DNA of 64,000 nucleotides from Thiothrix litoralis (GCF_017901135.1 NZ_CP072801.1:1240001-1304000), one strand, 5' to 3'. Numbered from the stretch's first letter, positions 49,506 through 60,133 are shown. Numbers and translations are program-made. Notes: generated by a model not told the origin, from the letters alone.

Positions 49506-51814
49506 AGGGCGGGCGACAGGTTCAAGCCCTTGCGCTTACCCTTTGCCTTAGCTGCACTACTAGCTGCGGGCTTACTGGGAATGCGGGTCTGATAGCGGTC
49601 ATGGTAACGATAGTCGATGGTTTCTTCTTGTGACTTGACCATCAGGAAGCCCACTACATTTTGTCTTACCCGACGCAGTTGCTCGATCGCCGTCACTAAA
49701 CGTTTGCGGTTGATACGGTCTTCATCTGCAACAATCACGGTGGCTTCCGCCATCGACGACAGATAAATCGCATCCGCAAACCCCGCTGTCGGCGGTCCGT
49801 CAATGATAATGCTGTCAAAGTGTTTGGTAGCAAGGTTCAACAATTGCGCCATCGCCGGGCTAGACACCATGCGCACCGGATCGGATGCAATCAGGCTTCC
49901 CGCCGTAATCAGGTACAAGCCTTTAACCTCGCGGGAAGGGTGGGTAACGCTGGCGATGTCCACCTCGCCATTGAGGAAGTTGCTCAAGCCGCGTGCATTG
50001 GGCAAACCCAGCTTGGTATGCACTGATGGGCGGCGTAAGTCAGCATCTACCAGCAACACTTTTAAGCCCTGCTGTGCCTGACTGAGCGCAATATTGACCG
50101 CTGAAGTCGATTTACCTTCTGCCGGATTGACGCTGGTAATCAGGGTCACACGCGGTGCACACCCGCCGGGCAACACAAAGCGCAAGTTAGCCGTCATCAC
50201 CCGGTAGGATTCCGCCAGTAGCGAACCCGCATCACGCACTGTTGCCAGTGCCAGATTACTCTCGGACAAATGGCGTACATGCGGAATCGTCCCCAGCACC
50301 GGCAAACCACTCAGCGCCTGCAACTCCGTCACCGAACTAATGCTTTGGCTCAGGGTTTCACGCAACAAGGCCGCCCCAACGCCCAGCATCAAGCCCACCA
50401 AACCACCGAGAATCAGGTTAAGTGCCTTTTTTGGGCGGAAAATATTGTCGTCAGGGGCAGCCGCATCCACTACACGAATATTGCTGCTGGTGACATTGGA
50501 GGCGACACTCACCTCTTTCATGCGCTGTAACAAGCCATCGTAAAGGTTGCGGCTGGTTTCCACTTCACGCTTGAGGGCATTGTACTCAATGCTGCTATCA
50601 CGCAACGCGACCAGCTCACCCTTGTAAGCATCGACCTGCACACGTAAATCGTCTTCCAGCTTTTTCGCTGACAAAAAGTCGGCACGTCTGGCGGAGCTAT
50701 CATCGGCTTGCAGGGATTGTCTAATACGTCCGGTTTCGCTATTCAACTGACGCCGCAATTCTTCAATGCGCTCCCGTAAACTCACCATATCGGGGAATGC
50801 GGGCTTGAACTGCTTGAGCTTGTCCTGATACTCGGCTTCCAGCGTGCTCAGGTTTTGCTTGATACCTTCCAGCATCGGATTGTTGATCACCTCACGGGCG
50901 TTGCTACGCTTACGCCCCTGAATCATCTGGCTTTCTGCTTGAATACGAGCGCGTTCGGCTTCCCCCAAGGCTGAATACAGCTCATCCAGTTTGCGTTCCT
51001 GACTGGACTGGCTGTTATTGACTTCCAGAATACCGTTTTGCTTGGCGTACTCAATCTGCTTGGCCTCCTGCAAAGTCAGGCGTTGCCGGGCTTTTTCCAT
51101 CTCCTGTTCCAGAAAAGCTTTTGCATAAGTGTCTGTTTCACTTTGGGAACTGATATTGTCCTTGATAAAGGCATTAATCAGGGCATTCACAATGTCGGCT
51201 GACAACACCGGATCAGGGCTTTCAAAAAAGACTTTGACCAAATGGGTTTTTTCAATTGGCTCAACGTACAGTTTCTGCGAAAAATCAGTGGCATAATCAG
51301 CACTTTTCAATAATCCAGTCCCTTGTTGCGCCGGAAACAAGGATGAAAATAGTCCCTTGAGAATCACCTTGAACGACGTTAGCAAGCTGAACGGCTCGGG
51401 GCGCTCAAACAAACGGCTTTTCAAATCCAGATCGGCAATAACCTGTGTCGCCAGCTTGCGGCTTTTTAACTGCTCGTATTGGGTGCGAAAGAAAGGGTCC
51501 TGCTCCCCCATATCAGGCGCAGCACTGTTCAGCGTGCCGAAATTGACGACTTGCACACCTTCCTTTTCAATCTGGATGGTTGCTCCTGCACGGTAGCTCG
51601 GCGGTGTTGTCCAAGTGATATAAGCTGTTAACAATAGAATGGAGAGTGCCGTTAACAGCAACGTCCATTTTTGCCGCATCAGGCGTTTCCACACATCTTC
51701 AAGTGTCAGTGTGTGGTTAGCGACTCCGCTAGCAGGCACCGCAAGATACGGCACTGGTTCGCTGACGGGAGAATGCTGATAGGTAACACTGCTTTTATTA
51801 TTAACTGTTAACAT
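49502..51814 (-). CDS. Polysaccharide chain-length determinant with tyrosine autokinase (Wzc-type)
   Basis: 770 aa. Wzz domain with membrane segment about residues 50-72 (LLLTALSILLLTAYITW), a long coiled-coil periplasmic part, and a second span near 485-505 (LILGGLVGLMLGVGAALL). The cytoplasmic kinase has Walker A TSVNPAEGKSTSAVN, Walker A' LLVDADLRRPSVH and Walker B DSIIIDGPP, with a Tyr-containing tail (DYRYHDRYQTR). Such proteins control polymer length by self-phosphorylation. Divergent from three polysaccharide genes, so it belongs with them. Confidence 0.92.
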   Translation of the reverse strand: MLTVNNKSSVTYQHSPVSEPVPYLAVPASGVANHTLTLEDVWKRLMRQKWTLLLTALSILLLTAYITWTTPPSYRAGATIQIEKEGVQVVNFGTLNSAAPDMGEQDPFFRTQYEQLKSRKLATQVIADLDLKSRLFERPEPFSLLTSFKVILKGLFSSLFPAQQGTGLLKSADYATDFSQKLYVEPIEKTHLVKVFFESPDPVLSADIVNALINAFIKDNISSQSETDTYAKAFLEQEMEKARQRLTLQEAKQIEYAKQNGILEVNNSQSSQERKLDELYSALGEAERARIQAESQMIQGRKRSNAREVINNPMLEGIKQNLSTLEAEYQDKLKQFKPAFPDMVSLRERIEELRRQLNSETGRIRQSLQADDSSARRADFLSAKKLEDDLRVQVDAYKGELVALRDSSIEYNALKREVETSRNLYDGLLQRMKEVSVASNVTSSNIRVVDAAAPDDNIFRPKKALNLILGGLVGLMLGVGAALLRETLSQSISSVTELQALSGLPVLGTIPHVRHLSESNLALATVRDAGSLLAESYRVMTANLRFVLPGGCAPRVTLITSVNPAEGKSTSAVNIALSQAQQGLKVLLVDADLRRPSVHTKLGLPNARGLSNFLNGEVDIASVTHPSREVKGLYLITAGSLIASDPVRMVSSPAMAQLLNLATKHFDSIIIDGPPTAGFADAIYLSSMAEATVIVADEDRINRKRLVTAIEQLRRVRQNVVGFLMVKSQEETIDYRYHDRYQTRIPSKPAASSAAKAKGKRKGLNLSPAL

Positions 51815-52029
51815 AATTCTCTAATGGAGATAATTGTTAGTATGTCGTCTATTCTCCAACAGCCGCTGCCATACCGCAAAGTTTAGCCTGCATTCGCGGG
51901 CATTTTCTAGATAAGCGGGCACCGTTACCGCCCACCCTGTCAAGCACCCCCGTTAATCTGCCCATACTGGCGCGTCTTTTCCCAACGTCATACAAATAGC
52001 GCATCATAAAAACAAGACCCCCGTGAAAC

Positions 52030-53016
52030 ATGAGCATAACCATTACAACGGAGCACCCGGTCACGCCAACACCTGCTGTAGGCGATATATTCTCCAGCCC
52101 AGCCTTCCGGGCAATTTTAGCGCGTGAATTCCGGCTAGAATCCGTGCAGGTGTTCATGGAGGCTATCACTATCCCGGCGTTTCGCCGCAACCCATTGTTT
52201 GGCAAACAAACGCTGATTTTAGGGGCTGGTTTTGACAAAACCGGCCTGATTACCGCGCTTGCCGACAACGATTATGCTGTAACCATTGAACAACTGGCGC
52301 GTGAATTGGCAACAACCCGCGTGAAGTCATTGGAAATACGCACTGCACAGCATATTCCCTGCCTGACCGACCAATCCGACAAAGTTGAACTGAATGTCGA
52401 TATCCAACCCTCTGTAGACGCTATCTGGAACAAACTATCAACTAACACTCGAAAAAATATCCGCCGCCCTTTGAAACAGGGATTTACCTCCACAATTGGC
52501 TTGAATACCACGCTGCTGGACGAGTTTTACCAGCTTTACCGCATGAGCCTGCATGATATTGGTAGCCTACTCCATCCTAAACAGTTCTTTACTGACCTAA
52601 TGATGCAATGCCCAGCCCACATGGAGATCTTTGTTGGGTATATGGATGGCATTCCCGTGGTATCGTCGGTGAGCTTTGTTAGTCAGGATGAAGTCTACGG
52701 TGCATGGTCGGGCATCCATACCGATTATAAAAAGCATAATGTTTTCCTCGCCATGCTCTGGCAAATGATCGAGTATTGTGGTGCCAGTGGGCGTAAAACC
52801 TACAATCTAGGGCGCTCTTCAGAAGGCAGCAATCCACACCAATTCAAACTAAAACTCGCCAACCGCAGCCACAAAATTTACTACTACCAAATGAATATTG
52901 CTGCATTACCCCGCAGCCGCTCAAGCGTGCAGGACGCCGCCTCTTGGTTAATACGCAACACCCCCGAAGTGGTGATGAATGGCCTTTCTCGCGCCCTAAT
53001 CCACAAATTTTACTGA
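52030..53016 (+). CDS. FemAB-like/GNAT acyltransferase of exopolysaccharide locus
   Basis: 328 aa. The C-terminal GNAT_6/FemAB pattern appears in MEIFVGYMDGIPVVSSVSFV, YGAWSGIHTDYKKHNVFLAM and YNLGRSSEGSNPHQFKLKLA, matching the FemAB-related proteins in exosortase and exopolysaccharide clusters. It would transfer an acyl or aminoacyl group to a carbohydrate or lipid-linked precursor. Starts 215 bases from the divergent Wzc-type gene and 17 bases ahead of the glycosyltransferase. Confidence 0.8.
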   Translation: MSITITTEHPVTPTPAVGDIFSSPAFRAILAREFRLESVQVFMEAITIPAFRRNPLFGKQTLILGAGFDKTGLITALADNDYAVTIEQLARELATTRVKSLEIRTAQHIPCLTDQSDKVELNVDIQPSVDAIWNKLSTNTRKNIRRPLKQGFTSTIGLNTTLLDEFYQLYRMSLHDIGSLLHPKQFFTDLMMQCPAHMEIFVGYMDGIPVVSSVSFVSQDEVYGAWSGIHTDYKKHNVFLAMLWQMIEYCGASGRKTYNLGRSSEGSNPHQFKLKLANRSHKIYYYQMNIAALPRSRSSVQDAASWLIRNTPEVVMNGLSRALIHKFY

Positions 53017-53033
53017 ATAATGAAAACAGCCCC

Positions 53034-54182
53034 ATGAAAGATAATCGCTTAAAAATTCTGGAAGTTTGCACCGTCAGTAGCTCAGCCTACGCACTGGTAT
53101 TCCACCGTGCACACGCGCTCAACCAGCGCCATGCTGGGAAAATGCGGGTGGATGTATTATGCAGCGCAGGCTTAGAAGTCACCCTCATGCAAGAACAAGG
53201 CATGAACGTGGTAGTCGAAACCATGCACCGCAGCCTGAACCCCTTACAACTGGCACGCTCTGCTTGGAATTTGCGCCGCGCCATTAAACACGGTGGCTAT
53301 GATGCTGTACACCTGCACTTTGGCATACCTGGCTTGGTTGGACGCTTCTTGGCATTTTTCGACTCAAAAACCGTATGGATTTACCAAAGTCACGGCTACA
53401 GTATTGCCGAAAATACCGGTTCATTGGCACGCAAAGCCTATATCCTGATCGAAAAAGTGCTGAAGAAAACCGTGCGCTATTCGCTGTTCCAGTTGCGTGA
53501 AGACATGGAACTGGTGCGAGAACACCAATTACTGAATGAATCGCAAATGGTGTTTCTGGGCAACGGGATCAATCTGAACAGATTCGTACCCGACTTTACA
53601 CCTCGTCAAACACCCACCACGTTTGGCATGGTCGCCCGCTTTGAACCTATCAAAAACCATGTTTTGCTGCTGGATGCCGTTGAATTACTGACGAAAAAAA
53701 CCCGCGACTTCAAGGTGAAACTGATTGGGCAGGGCTATTTGCAAGCCGAGGTCATCGCAGCCATCCAACAAAAAGGGCTGGCTGATGTGGTAGAAATCGT
53801 CGAATACAGCAACGACATGCCCGCGTTTTACCAAAGCATTGATGTCGGGTTACTCACCTCATTTGCCGAAGGCATCCCCCGTGCCCTGATCGAACCGATG
53901 GCATCCGGCAAACCCGTCATTTGTACCGATGTCAAAGGCAGCCGCGAAGCCATTATTGACCAAAAAACCGGCTTCAAAACACCGCTTGATTCCCCGCAAG
54001 CACTCGCTGAACACATGCTCTGGTTCATCAATAACCCGGAACTGCGCCAGCAAATGGGCAAAGCCGCCCACGAACATGCCAAGCAGCAGTTTTCAGAGGA
54101 ACGCATCCTCGACATTCTGGGTGATCTATATCTATCTTGTACCCGCAGCACCCCTATTGACATTGGAGAGGCCACCGCATGA
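53034..54182 (+). CDS. Glycosyltransferase family 4 protein
   Basis: 382 aa from ATG 53034 (MKDNRLKILEVCTVSSSAYA); an earlier in-frame start at 52944 overlaps the previous gene. Two GT-B domains. The C-terminal nucleotide-sugar site is visible in GMVARFEPIKNHVLLLDAVE and EGIPRALIEPMASGKPVICT (the E..P....EPMA.G.PV motif). It adds a sugar to a lipid-linked chain. Overlaps the following gene by four bases, ATGA. Confidence 0.88.
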   Translation: MKDNRLKILEVCTVSSSAYALVFHRAHALNQRHAGKMRVDVLCSAGLEVTLMQEQGMNVVVETMHRSLNPLQLARSAWNLRRAIKHGGYDAVHLHFGIPGLVGRFLAFFDSKTVWIYQSHGYSIAENTGSLARKAYILIEKVLKKTVRYSLFQLREDMELVREHQLLNESQMVFLGNGINLNRFVPDFTPRQTPTTFGMVARFEPIKNHVLLLDAVELLTKKTRDFKVKLIGQGYLQAEVIAAIQQKGLADVVEIVEYSNDMPAFYQSIDVGLLTSFAEGIPRALIEPMASGKPVICTDVKGSREAIIDQKTGFKTPLDSPQALAEHMLWFINNPELRQQMGKAAHEHAKQQFSEERILDILGDLYLSCTRSTPIDIGEATA

Positions 54183-55018
54183 TTTTCACGGCTGATATTG
54201 AAGACTGGCAACAATCGGTTTACGACTTCGACAGAGATGTTTCCAGTCGTGTCGTCCGCAACACCAGCCGTCTGCTGGATATTCTGGACAGCCATAACAT
54301 CACCGGCACATTCTTTGTGCAAGGTATGGTTGCCGAAAAATTCCCGCGCCTGATCAAAGCCATTGCCAGCGCTGGGCATGAACTGGCCTGCCATTCCCAT
54401 AGCCATCGCATGATTTACAACCTGACCGAAGCGCAATTCCGCGCCGAAATGCAACGTTCAGTCGGCTTGCTGGAAGACATCAGCGGGGAAAAAGTCATCG
54501 GCTTCCGCGCCCCGACGTTTTCGGTACGGGATGATATTCTTGACTGGTACTGTGACGCGCTGCGGGAACGGGGGATTATTTACGACTCGTCCATCATGCT
54601 CGCGACCGTGCGCAGTTGCTACGGGTTTACCGATGACAGTATTTTGCAACGCATCGCCGAACGTGGGCTGGATTGTTACCCAATGAGTGTCAGTCGGGTA
54701 TTGGGCAAAAACCTGCCGGTCATGGGTGGCGGCTATTTCCGCATTTATCCTTACTGGCTCTCACGCTGGCTGGCACGCGATCTAAATCACACGACCAGCA
54801 TCTTTTACATGCACCCTTACGAGCTGGATACCCACGAATACCGGGAAGTTTCGCAACAAGTCACCATCCCACTCAAAATGGCGGTTCACCAGTTTGCCCG
54901 CCGGGGCAGTATCCAACCCAAGCTGGACAAACTATTACAAGACTACCCCTTTCACTCCTTCCGGGAACACTACTATCCCGACAAGGTGGAAACTATGGCA
55001 GGAAACGTGAGCCAATAA
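54179..55018 (+). CDS. Polysaccharide deacetylase (NodB-type, PEP-CTERM/exopolysaccharide locus)
   Basis: 279 aa. Motif 1 has the acidic metal site (FTADIEDW), motif 2 CHSHSHRMI with two metal His, motif 3 GFRAPTFS, and later GGYFRIYP and FYMHPYELD. These match carbohydrate esterase 4 deacetylases of the DUF3473 type. It would de-N-acetylate the polymer in the periplasm or cytoplasm. It ends inside the convergent YdjM-like gene, overlapping by 26 bases. Confidence 0.88.
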   Translation: MIFTADIEDWQQSVYDFDRDVSSRVVRNTSRLLDILDSHNITGTFFVQGMVAEKFPRLIKAIASAGHELACHSHSHRMIYNLTEAQFRAEMQRSVGLLEDISGEKVIGFRAPTFSVRDDILDWYCDALRERGIIYDSSIMLATVRSCYGFTDDSILQRIAERGLDCYPMSVSRVLGKNLPVMGGGYFRIYPYWLSRWLARDLNHTTSIFYMHPYELDTHEYREVSQQVTIPLKMAVHQFARRGSIQPKLDKLLQDYPFHSFREHYYPDKVETMAGNVSQ

Positions 55019-55685
55019 TCCGGTAGGTATCAGCGCTCAACAATGTATCCCAAAAAGCACGTGATTCAGGTGTAACTGCCCACGCAAGAATCGTGGCGAT
55101 GACCAATAGGGTAGATTTTTCACGTTTTTTCCAGTCGAGAATTTTGAAGGCTGTTCCAAAAGAGCGCTTGATTCTAGCATTCATGAAATCAACGCTATAC
55201 AGCTCATCCAGTAGCAAATGCAGTATAAACCCCAAAAACACAAACAACCCAAACAGCCAAGCCATAAAGGGTATTTTCTCCATCACATGGTAAGCAAACG
55301 CGGTGGTTAACAACATAAACAACACGGCTGCCACTAATGAATGGATAGAACCACGGTGATGGGTATATTGATGAAAGACCGTCCAGATTGGGAAACGAAT
55401 CATGCCAAACGTGATCAAACCAACGCCCCATAACTCCACAATCGACAAGTCATTTTTCTTGGAAAATACCAGCATAAAGGCTGCGACAATGCCGAATAAT
55501 GAAAACATGATACGGCTAGGGTAAGCATGTTGCAGGTCAATATCCGGTAAAATACCCCCCATCGTGCCAAGCAACGCCAACATCAACGCCTCTTGCGGGT
55601 CAGCTAAGCCAACCTGCAAGCAGAGAACAGACAGCAAACCAGCCCCAGCGGCTGCTACCGTAATATGAGTACTAAAATTTGCCAT
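54993..55685 (-). CDS. YdjM-like membrane metal-dependent hydrolase
   Basis: 230 aa, five or so hydrophobic segments (about 10-30, 35-50, 58-76, 85-100, 115-155). Conserved metal residues are visible: THITVAA (His7), GILPDIDLQHAYPSR, and THHRGSIHSLVAAVLF followed by LHLLLDELYS, the PF04307 pattern. Overlaps the end of the deacetylase in tail-to-tail fashion. The substrate is not known for this family; LexA or DNA-repair links exist only for some members. Confidence 0.85.
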   Translation of the reverse strand: MANFSTHITVAAAGAGLLSVLCLQVGLADPQEALMLALLGTMGGILPDIDLQHAYPSRIMFSLFGIVAAFMLVFSKKNDLSIVELWGVGLITFGMIRFPIWTVFHQYTHHRGSIHSLVAAVLFMLLTTAFAYHVMEKIPFMAWLFGLFVFLGFILHLLLDELYSVDFMNARIKRSFGTAFKILDWKKREKSTLLVIATILAWAVTPESRAFWDTLLSADTYRIIGSRFLP

Positions 55686-55701
55686 TGTATTTGTTATGTA
55701 G

Positions 55702-55726
55702 GGGCGTATTGAATACGCCCTTTTTT
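55702..55726 (+). terminator. Perfect terminator hairpin, oriented rightward
   Basis: GGGCGTAT (55702-55709) pairs with ATACGCCC (55713-55720), then six T (55721-55726). It faces rightward although genes on both sides read leftward, so it would stop readthrough of the polysaccharide operon into the antisense of thrC. Confidence 0.8.
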
Positions 55727-55732
55727 GTTATT

Positions 55733-57163
55733 TCACGCGGTTTTTTCGACCAGGAAGCGTTTGATAGCCTCCGCATCGGCATCCATCACCACAAAACGCT
55801 GTGGCAGGCTTTCCAGATCTTGCATACTTGCAGGCCGCACCGGGTCACGCCCCAAGGCTTCGCGGATAGAATCCTCGAATTTAGCAGGTAAAGCCGTTTC
55901 CAGTACCAACATCGGCACATCGGCCTCACGCTGTTCCAGCGCCACCTTCAGACCATCGGCGGTATGCGTGTCGATCATCACCCCATAGGTTTCCCATGTA
56001 TGACGGATAGTCTCCATGCGATGGGCATGAGAGCTTGCCCCTGACTGGAAACCAAACTCAGGTACTTTGGCCAATAAGCCTTCCGCATTCAAATCAAATG
56101 CTCCGCCCTTGTCGACTTCCGTCCACAGGCCACGCACTTTGTCACCATCACGCCCGACCAGATCAAACACGAAACGCTCAAAGTTGGAGGCTTTGGAAAT
56201 ATCCATCGACGGGCTGCTAGTGTGGTAAGTATTCGCCGAACCACGCGGGCGATAAACCCCGGTACGGAAAAACTCATCCAGCACATCGTTTTCATTGGTG
56301 GCAACCAGCAAATGCTTGATCGGCAAGCCCATCATCCGCGCAATATGCCCGGCACACACATTACCGAAATTGCCGGAAGGCACTGCAAAACTCACTTGCT
56401 GACTATTGTCGGCAGTCGCCGCAAAGTAGCCTTTGAAGTAGTACACAATTTGTGCCGCTACTCGCCCCCAGTTGATCGAATTGACCGCCCCAATTTTATT
56501 GGCTGCCTTAAACGCATGATCATTGGAAACCGCTTTCACGATGTCCTGACAATCATCAAACACACCCTTGACGGCGATATTGAAAATATTCGCGTCTTGC
56601 AGGCTGAACATTTGCGCAGTCTGGAAACGGCTCATCTTGCCGTGTGGTGACAACATGAACACATTCACGTTGTGCTTGCCACGCATCGCGTATTCAGCGG
56701 AAGAGCCGGTATCACCTGAGGTTGCCCCCAGAATATTGATATCCTGCCCCGCCTTGTCCAGCACGTACTCGAACAAATTACCAAGCAACTGCATGGCCAT
56801 GTCCTTGAAGGCAATGGTCGGGCCATTCGACAAGCACAGCAAATGCAGATTGGGTTCCAGCGTATGCAGCGGGGTAATGTCTTCCGCGTTTTCACCTTCG
56901 CGCACATTGCAGTAAACGTCTGCCGTGTAGGTTTTGTCGATAATGGCTTTCAGGTCATCTGCCGGAATGTCGGTCGCAAAGCGCGACAACACTTCAAACG
57001 CCAGTTCGCGGTAATTCATGCCGCGCATCCGGCTTAAATCATCGGCACTGAAATGCGGGTACGTTTCCGGCAAATACAGCCCGCCATCCGGCGCAAGGCC
57101 GCCCAGCAGGATTTCACTGAAAGATTGCGCAGGCGATTGCCCGCGAGTTGACAGGTATTTCAT
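55733..57163 (-). CDS. thrC: Threonine synthase
   Basis: 476 aa. N-terminal KYLSTRGQSPAQSFSEILLG and PDGGLYLPETYP are the usual start; the pyridoxal lysine is in SNGPTIAFKDMAMQLLG; phosphate-binding GATSGDTGSSAEYAM follows. Converts O-phosphohomoserine to threonine. Follows hom after four bases, so the threonine branch is one operon. Confidence 0.96.
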   Translation of the reverse strand: MKYLSTRGQSPAQSFSEILLGGLAPDGGLYLPETYPHFSADDLSRMRGMNYRELAFEVLSRFATDIPADDLKAIIDKTYTADVYCNVREGENAEDITPLHTLEPNLHLLCLSNGPTIAFKDMAMQLLGNLFEYVLDKAGQDINILGATSGDTGSSAEYAMRGKHNVNVFMLSPHGKMSRFQTAQMFSLQDANIFNIAVKGVFDDCQDIVKAVSNDHAFKAANKIGAVNSINWGRVAAQIVYYFKGYFAATADNSQQVSFAVPSGNFGNVCAGHIARMMGLPIKHLLVATNENDVLDEFFRTGVYRPRGSANTYHTSSPSMDISKASNFERFVFDLVGRDGDKVRGLWTEVDKGGAFDLNAEGLLAKVPEFGFQSGASSHAHRMETIRHTWETYGVMIDTHTADGLKVALEQREADVPMLVLETALPAKFEDSIREALGRDPVRPASMQDLESLPQRFVVMDADAEAIKRFLVEKTA

Positions 57164-57167
57164 AGTC

Positions 57168-58478
57168 TCAGCCCAAAGTCTCTACACGGATACGGGTAAC
57201 GCTGCTACAGATAGCCTCCAGCGCTTCAATCGCCGCAATCGCTTCGTTCATATTGCCTTCGCGTACCCGCTGGGTCAGCATGATGATGTCCACCTTGTCC
57301 ACGCCGCTGCTCGGTTCTTTCTGGATGAAGGCTTCGATACTGATGTGGCGATCACCCAGAATTCGGGTCACATCCGCCAACACACCGGGGCGATCCAGCG
57401 CACACATACGCAGGTAGAACGCCGTTTCCACTTCTTCAATCGGTAGGATAACCGTATCGGCAAGCTGACCAGACTGGAAGGCCAAATGCGGCACACGGTT
57501 TTCCGGGTCAGCCGTCAACGCACGGGTCACGTCGACCAGATCGGCAATCACGGCGGAAGCGGTGGGTTCAGCGCCTGCGCCTGCGCCGTAATACAGCGTT
57601 GGGCCGACTGCATCGCCTTGCACCAATACCGCATTCATTACCCCGTCCACATTCGCAATCAGACGGCGGTGTGGAATCAGGGTCGGGTGTACGCGCTGTT
57701 CGATGCCTTTAGGTGTGCGTCGTGCAATCCCCAAATGCTTGATGCGATAACCCAGCTCAGTGGCATAGGTCACGTCTTCAGCAGTGATTTTGGTGATGCC
57801 TTCGGTATAGGTTTGCTTGAATTGCAGCGGAATACCAAACGCGATGGAAGACAAAATGGTCAGCTTATGACCAGCATCAATGCCTTCCACGTCGAAGGTC
57901 GGGTCAGCTTCGGCATAGCCCAACGCTTGTGCTTCAGCCAATACATCGGCAAACGCACGGCCTTTGTCGCGCATTTCAGTCAGGATGAAGTTACCCGTGC
58001 CGTTGATGATGCCCGCCAGCCATTCAATACGATTAGCAGCCAAGCCTTCACGCACGGCCTTGATCACCGGAATACCACCCGCAACGGCGGCTTCAAACGC
58101 CACTACAACGCCCTGCTCTTGTGCAGCCGCGAAAATCTCGTTGCCGTGCAGCGCAATCAGTGCCTTATTAGCCGTGACGACGTGTTTGCCGTTACGGATA
58201 GCCTGCAACACCAAGTCGCGTGCTACGGTATAGCCGCCGATGAGTTCAACCACGATCTGAATATCCGGGTCGTTAACCACCTCGAAGGCGTCTTGCGTCA
58301 GGCGCACACTGCCCAAACCCAGCTCTTCAGCACGGCTGAGGTCAAGGTTGGCGGCATAATCAATCACAATGCCGCGACCAGCACGGCGGGCGATTTCTTC
58401 CGCGTTACGCTTCAACACAATGGCAGTACCGCCACCGACAGTCCCCAGCCCCAGCAGGCCAACCTTGACGGGATCCAT
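57168..58478 (-). CDS. hom: Homoserine dehydrogenase
   Basis: 436 aa from ATG 58478 (MDPVKVGLLGLGTVGGGTAI); AAGGAG lies five bases upstream, which favours this over the GTG at 58484. NAD-binding GLLGLGTVGGG, catalytic region with GNFILTEMRDKGRAFADVL, AEADPTFDVEGIDAGHKL, and a C-terminal ACT domain (CALDRPGVLADVTRILG) for feedback by threonine. Reduces aspartate semialdehyde to homoserine. Cotranscribed with the aminotransferase upstream and thrC downstream. Confidence 0.96.
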   Translation of the reverse strand: MDPVKVGLLGLGTVGGGTAIVLKRNAEEIARRAGRGIVIDYAANLDLSRAEELGLGSVRLTQDAFEVVNDPDIQIVVELIGGYTVARDLVLQAIRNGKHVVTANKALIALHGNEIFAAAQEQGVVVAFEAAVAGGIPVIKAVREGLAANRIEWLAGIINGTGNFILTEMRDKGRAFADVLAEAQALGYAEADPTFDVEGIDAGHKLTILSSIAFGIPLQFKQTYTEGITKITAEDVTYATELGYRIKHLGIARRTPKGIEQRVHPTLIPHRRLIANVDGVMNAVLVQGDAVGPTLYYGAGAGAEPTASAVIADLVDVTRALTADPENRVPHLAFQSGQLADTVILPIEEVETAFYLRMCALDRPGVLADVTRILGDRHISIEAFIQKEPSSGVDKVDIIMLTQRVREGNMNEAIAAIEALEAICSSVTRIRVETLG

Positions 58479-58480
58479 GC

Positions 58481-59674
58481 TCACTCCTTTAAACCTTGAT
58501 CTTTACGAAACATTTGTTTGATATTGCGAATAGCCTGACGGGTACGGTGTTCGTTTTCGATCAGGCTGAAACGCACATGGTCGTCACCGTATTCACCGAA
58601 ACCAATCCCCGGCGATACGGCAACTTGTGCCTCTTTTAACAATTTTTTAGCGAATTCCAGCGAACCCATCGCCGCGTAGTGTTCAGGGATTTTAGCCCAG
58701 ACGAACATGCTGGCCTTGGGGCGTTCAACCGCCCAACCGGCTGCATTCAAACCATCGCATAATACATTGCGGCGGCTTTCATACATTCCGCTGATTTCCT
58801 TGACGCAATCTTGTGGCCCTTCCAGCGCAGCAATCGCAGCAATTTGGATCGGCGCAAACATGCCGTAGTCGAGATACGACTTGATACGTTCCAGCGCTTT
58901 CACCAATACTGGGTTGCCGCACATGAAACCTACGCGCCAACCGGGCATATTATAGGTTTTGGACAGGGAATAGAATTCCACAGCAATGTCTTTCGCACCC
59001 GGCACTTGCAGAATCGACGGTGCTTCATAGCCATCGAAACAGATTTCACCGTAAGCAATGTCATGGATAACCCAGACATCATGCTCTTTGGCAACCTTGA
59101 TCACGCGCTCGAAGAACTCCAAATCCACGCACTGCCCGGTCGGGTTGGCGGGGAAATTGATGATCAGCATCTTGGGTTTTGGCCAAGAATTCTTGATTGC
59201 TGCTTCCAGTTCCGCAAAGAAATCTTTGCCTTCCACCAAGGGCACGTGGCGAATATCTGCGTCTGCAATAATGCTGCCATAGGGATGGATTGGGTACGCC
59301 GGGTTGGGAACAAGTACCGTGTCGCCACGGCTCAGTGTCGCCAGCGCCAAATGCGCCAAGCCTTCTTTCGAGCCGATGGTGACAATGGCCTCGGTTTCCG
59401 GGTCAATATCCACGTCAAATTTGCGCTTGTACCAATTGCTGATAGCCTTGCGTAAACGCGGAATGCCACGCGACATCGAATAACGGTGCGTGTCGCTGCG
59501 TTGCGCCGCCTCCACCAATTTGTCTACAATGTGTTTAGGCGTCGGCTGGTCAGGGTTGCCCATCCCAAAGTCGATAATATCTTCGCCCTTGGCACGTGCT
59601 TCCCGCTTGAGAGCGTCCGTGATTTTGAACACGTAGGTTGGAAGCCGGTTTATTCTTTGAAAATCGTCTTGCAC
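58481..59674 (-). CDS. alaC: Alanine transaminase-type aminotransferase (AlaC-like)
   Basis: 397 aa if GTG 59674 is the start ([20 protein letters not shown]), which aligns with AlaC-type proteins; the frame is open to 59710. PLP lysine in [15 protein letters not shown], and [15 protein letters not shown] and [14 protein letters not shown] are class I/II motifs. AlaC-type enzymes exchange amino groups between alanine and glutamate. Adjacent to hom and thrC, an arrangement common in gammaproteobacteria. Confidence 0.9.
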   Translation of the reverse strand: MQDDFQRINRLPTYVFKITDALKREARAKGEDIIDFGMGNPDQPTPKHIVDKLVEAAQRSDTHRYSMSRGIPRLRKAISNWYKRKFDVDIDPETEAIVTIGSKEGLAHLALATLSRGDTVLVPNPAYPIHPYGSIIADADIRHVPLVEGKDFFAELEAAIKNSWPKPKMLIINFPANPTGQCVDLEFFERVIKVAKEHDVWVIHDIAYGEICFDGYEAPSILQVPGAKDIAVEFYSLSKTYNMPGWRVGFMCGNPVLVKALERIKSYLDYGMFAPIQIAAIAALEGPQDCVKEISGMYESRRNVLCDGLNAAGWAVERPKASMFVWAKIPEHYAAMGSLEFAKKLLKEAQVAVSPGIGFGEYGDDHVRFSLIENEHRTRQAIRNIKQMFRKDQGLKE

Positions 59675-59761
59675 GGTTCTGAATGTCCTGATTGCTAATG
59701 CCAGCCACATTACAATTCACCATGCAGACTGTCAATTACAGAAAAGGCTACGGGAGCGGAA

Positions 59762-60133
59762 ATGAAGTTTAGTGAAGACATGGGTGGAGCCAGTTACCGC
59801 ATCACTGGTTATGACAAAGGCTGGGTTCGTGTGAATCAGGACAAGCTGACCAACAGCTTCCTGATTGGGCCGCAAGCCCTGATTAGCGACTGGCAACCCC
59901 AGTCCATCCAGACGTTACAACCCGAACATTTGCAAGCCTTGTTCGACATTGGGGCAGAGGTTATTTTGATTGGTACGGGGGAGAATCAGCATTTCCCCAC
60001 ACCAGAAACCTGGAAGGCTTTGGTAGAACATGGTGTTGGTTTTGAAGTCATGACAACCGCTGCTGCCTGCCGAACTTATAATGTATTGTTGTCTGAGGCA
60101 AGGCGCGTGGCGGCGGCATTTTTTCTGGTTTAG
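59762..60133 (+). CDS. Mth938-like domain protein (DUF498)
   Basis: 123 aa with the family pattern [33 protein letters not shown], and [18 protein letters not shown]. This fold is shared with NDUFAF3 and small bacterial proteins; its enzymatic role is not settled. Reads rightward and ends over the last four bases of rpoS. Confidence 0.85.
   Translation: MKFSEDMGGASYRITGYDKGWVRVNQDKLTNSFLIGPQALISDWQPQSIQTLQPEHLQALFDIGAEVILIGTGENQHFPTPETWKALVEHGVGFEVMTTAAACRTYNVLLSEARRVAAAFFLV

Noticed and set aside
51849-52268. Minus-strand frame at the divergent promoter of the Wzc and FemAB genes
   Set aside because: It runs antisense over the start of the FemAB-like gene and shows no domain or ribosome site.
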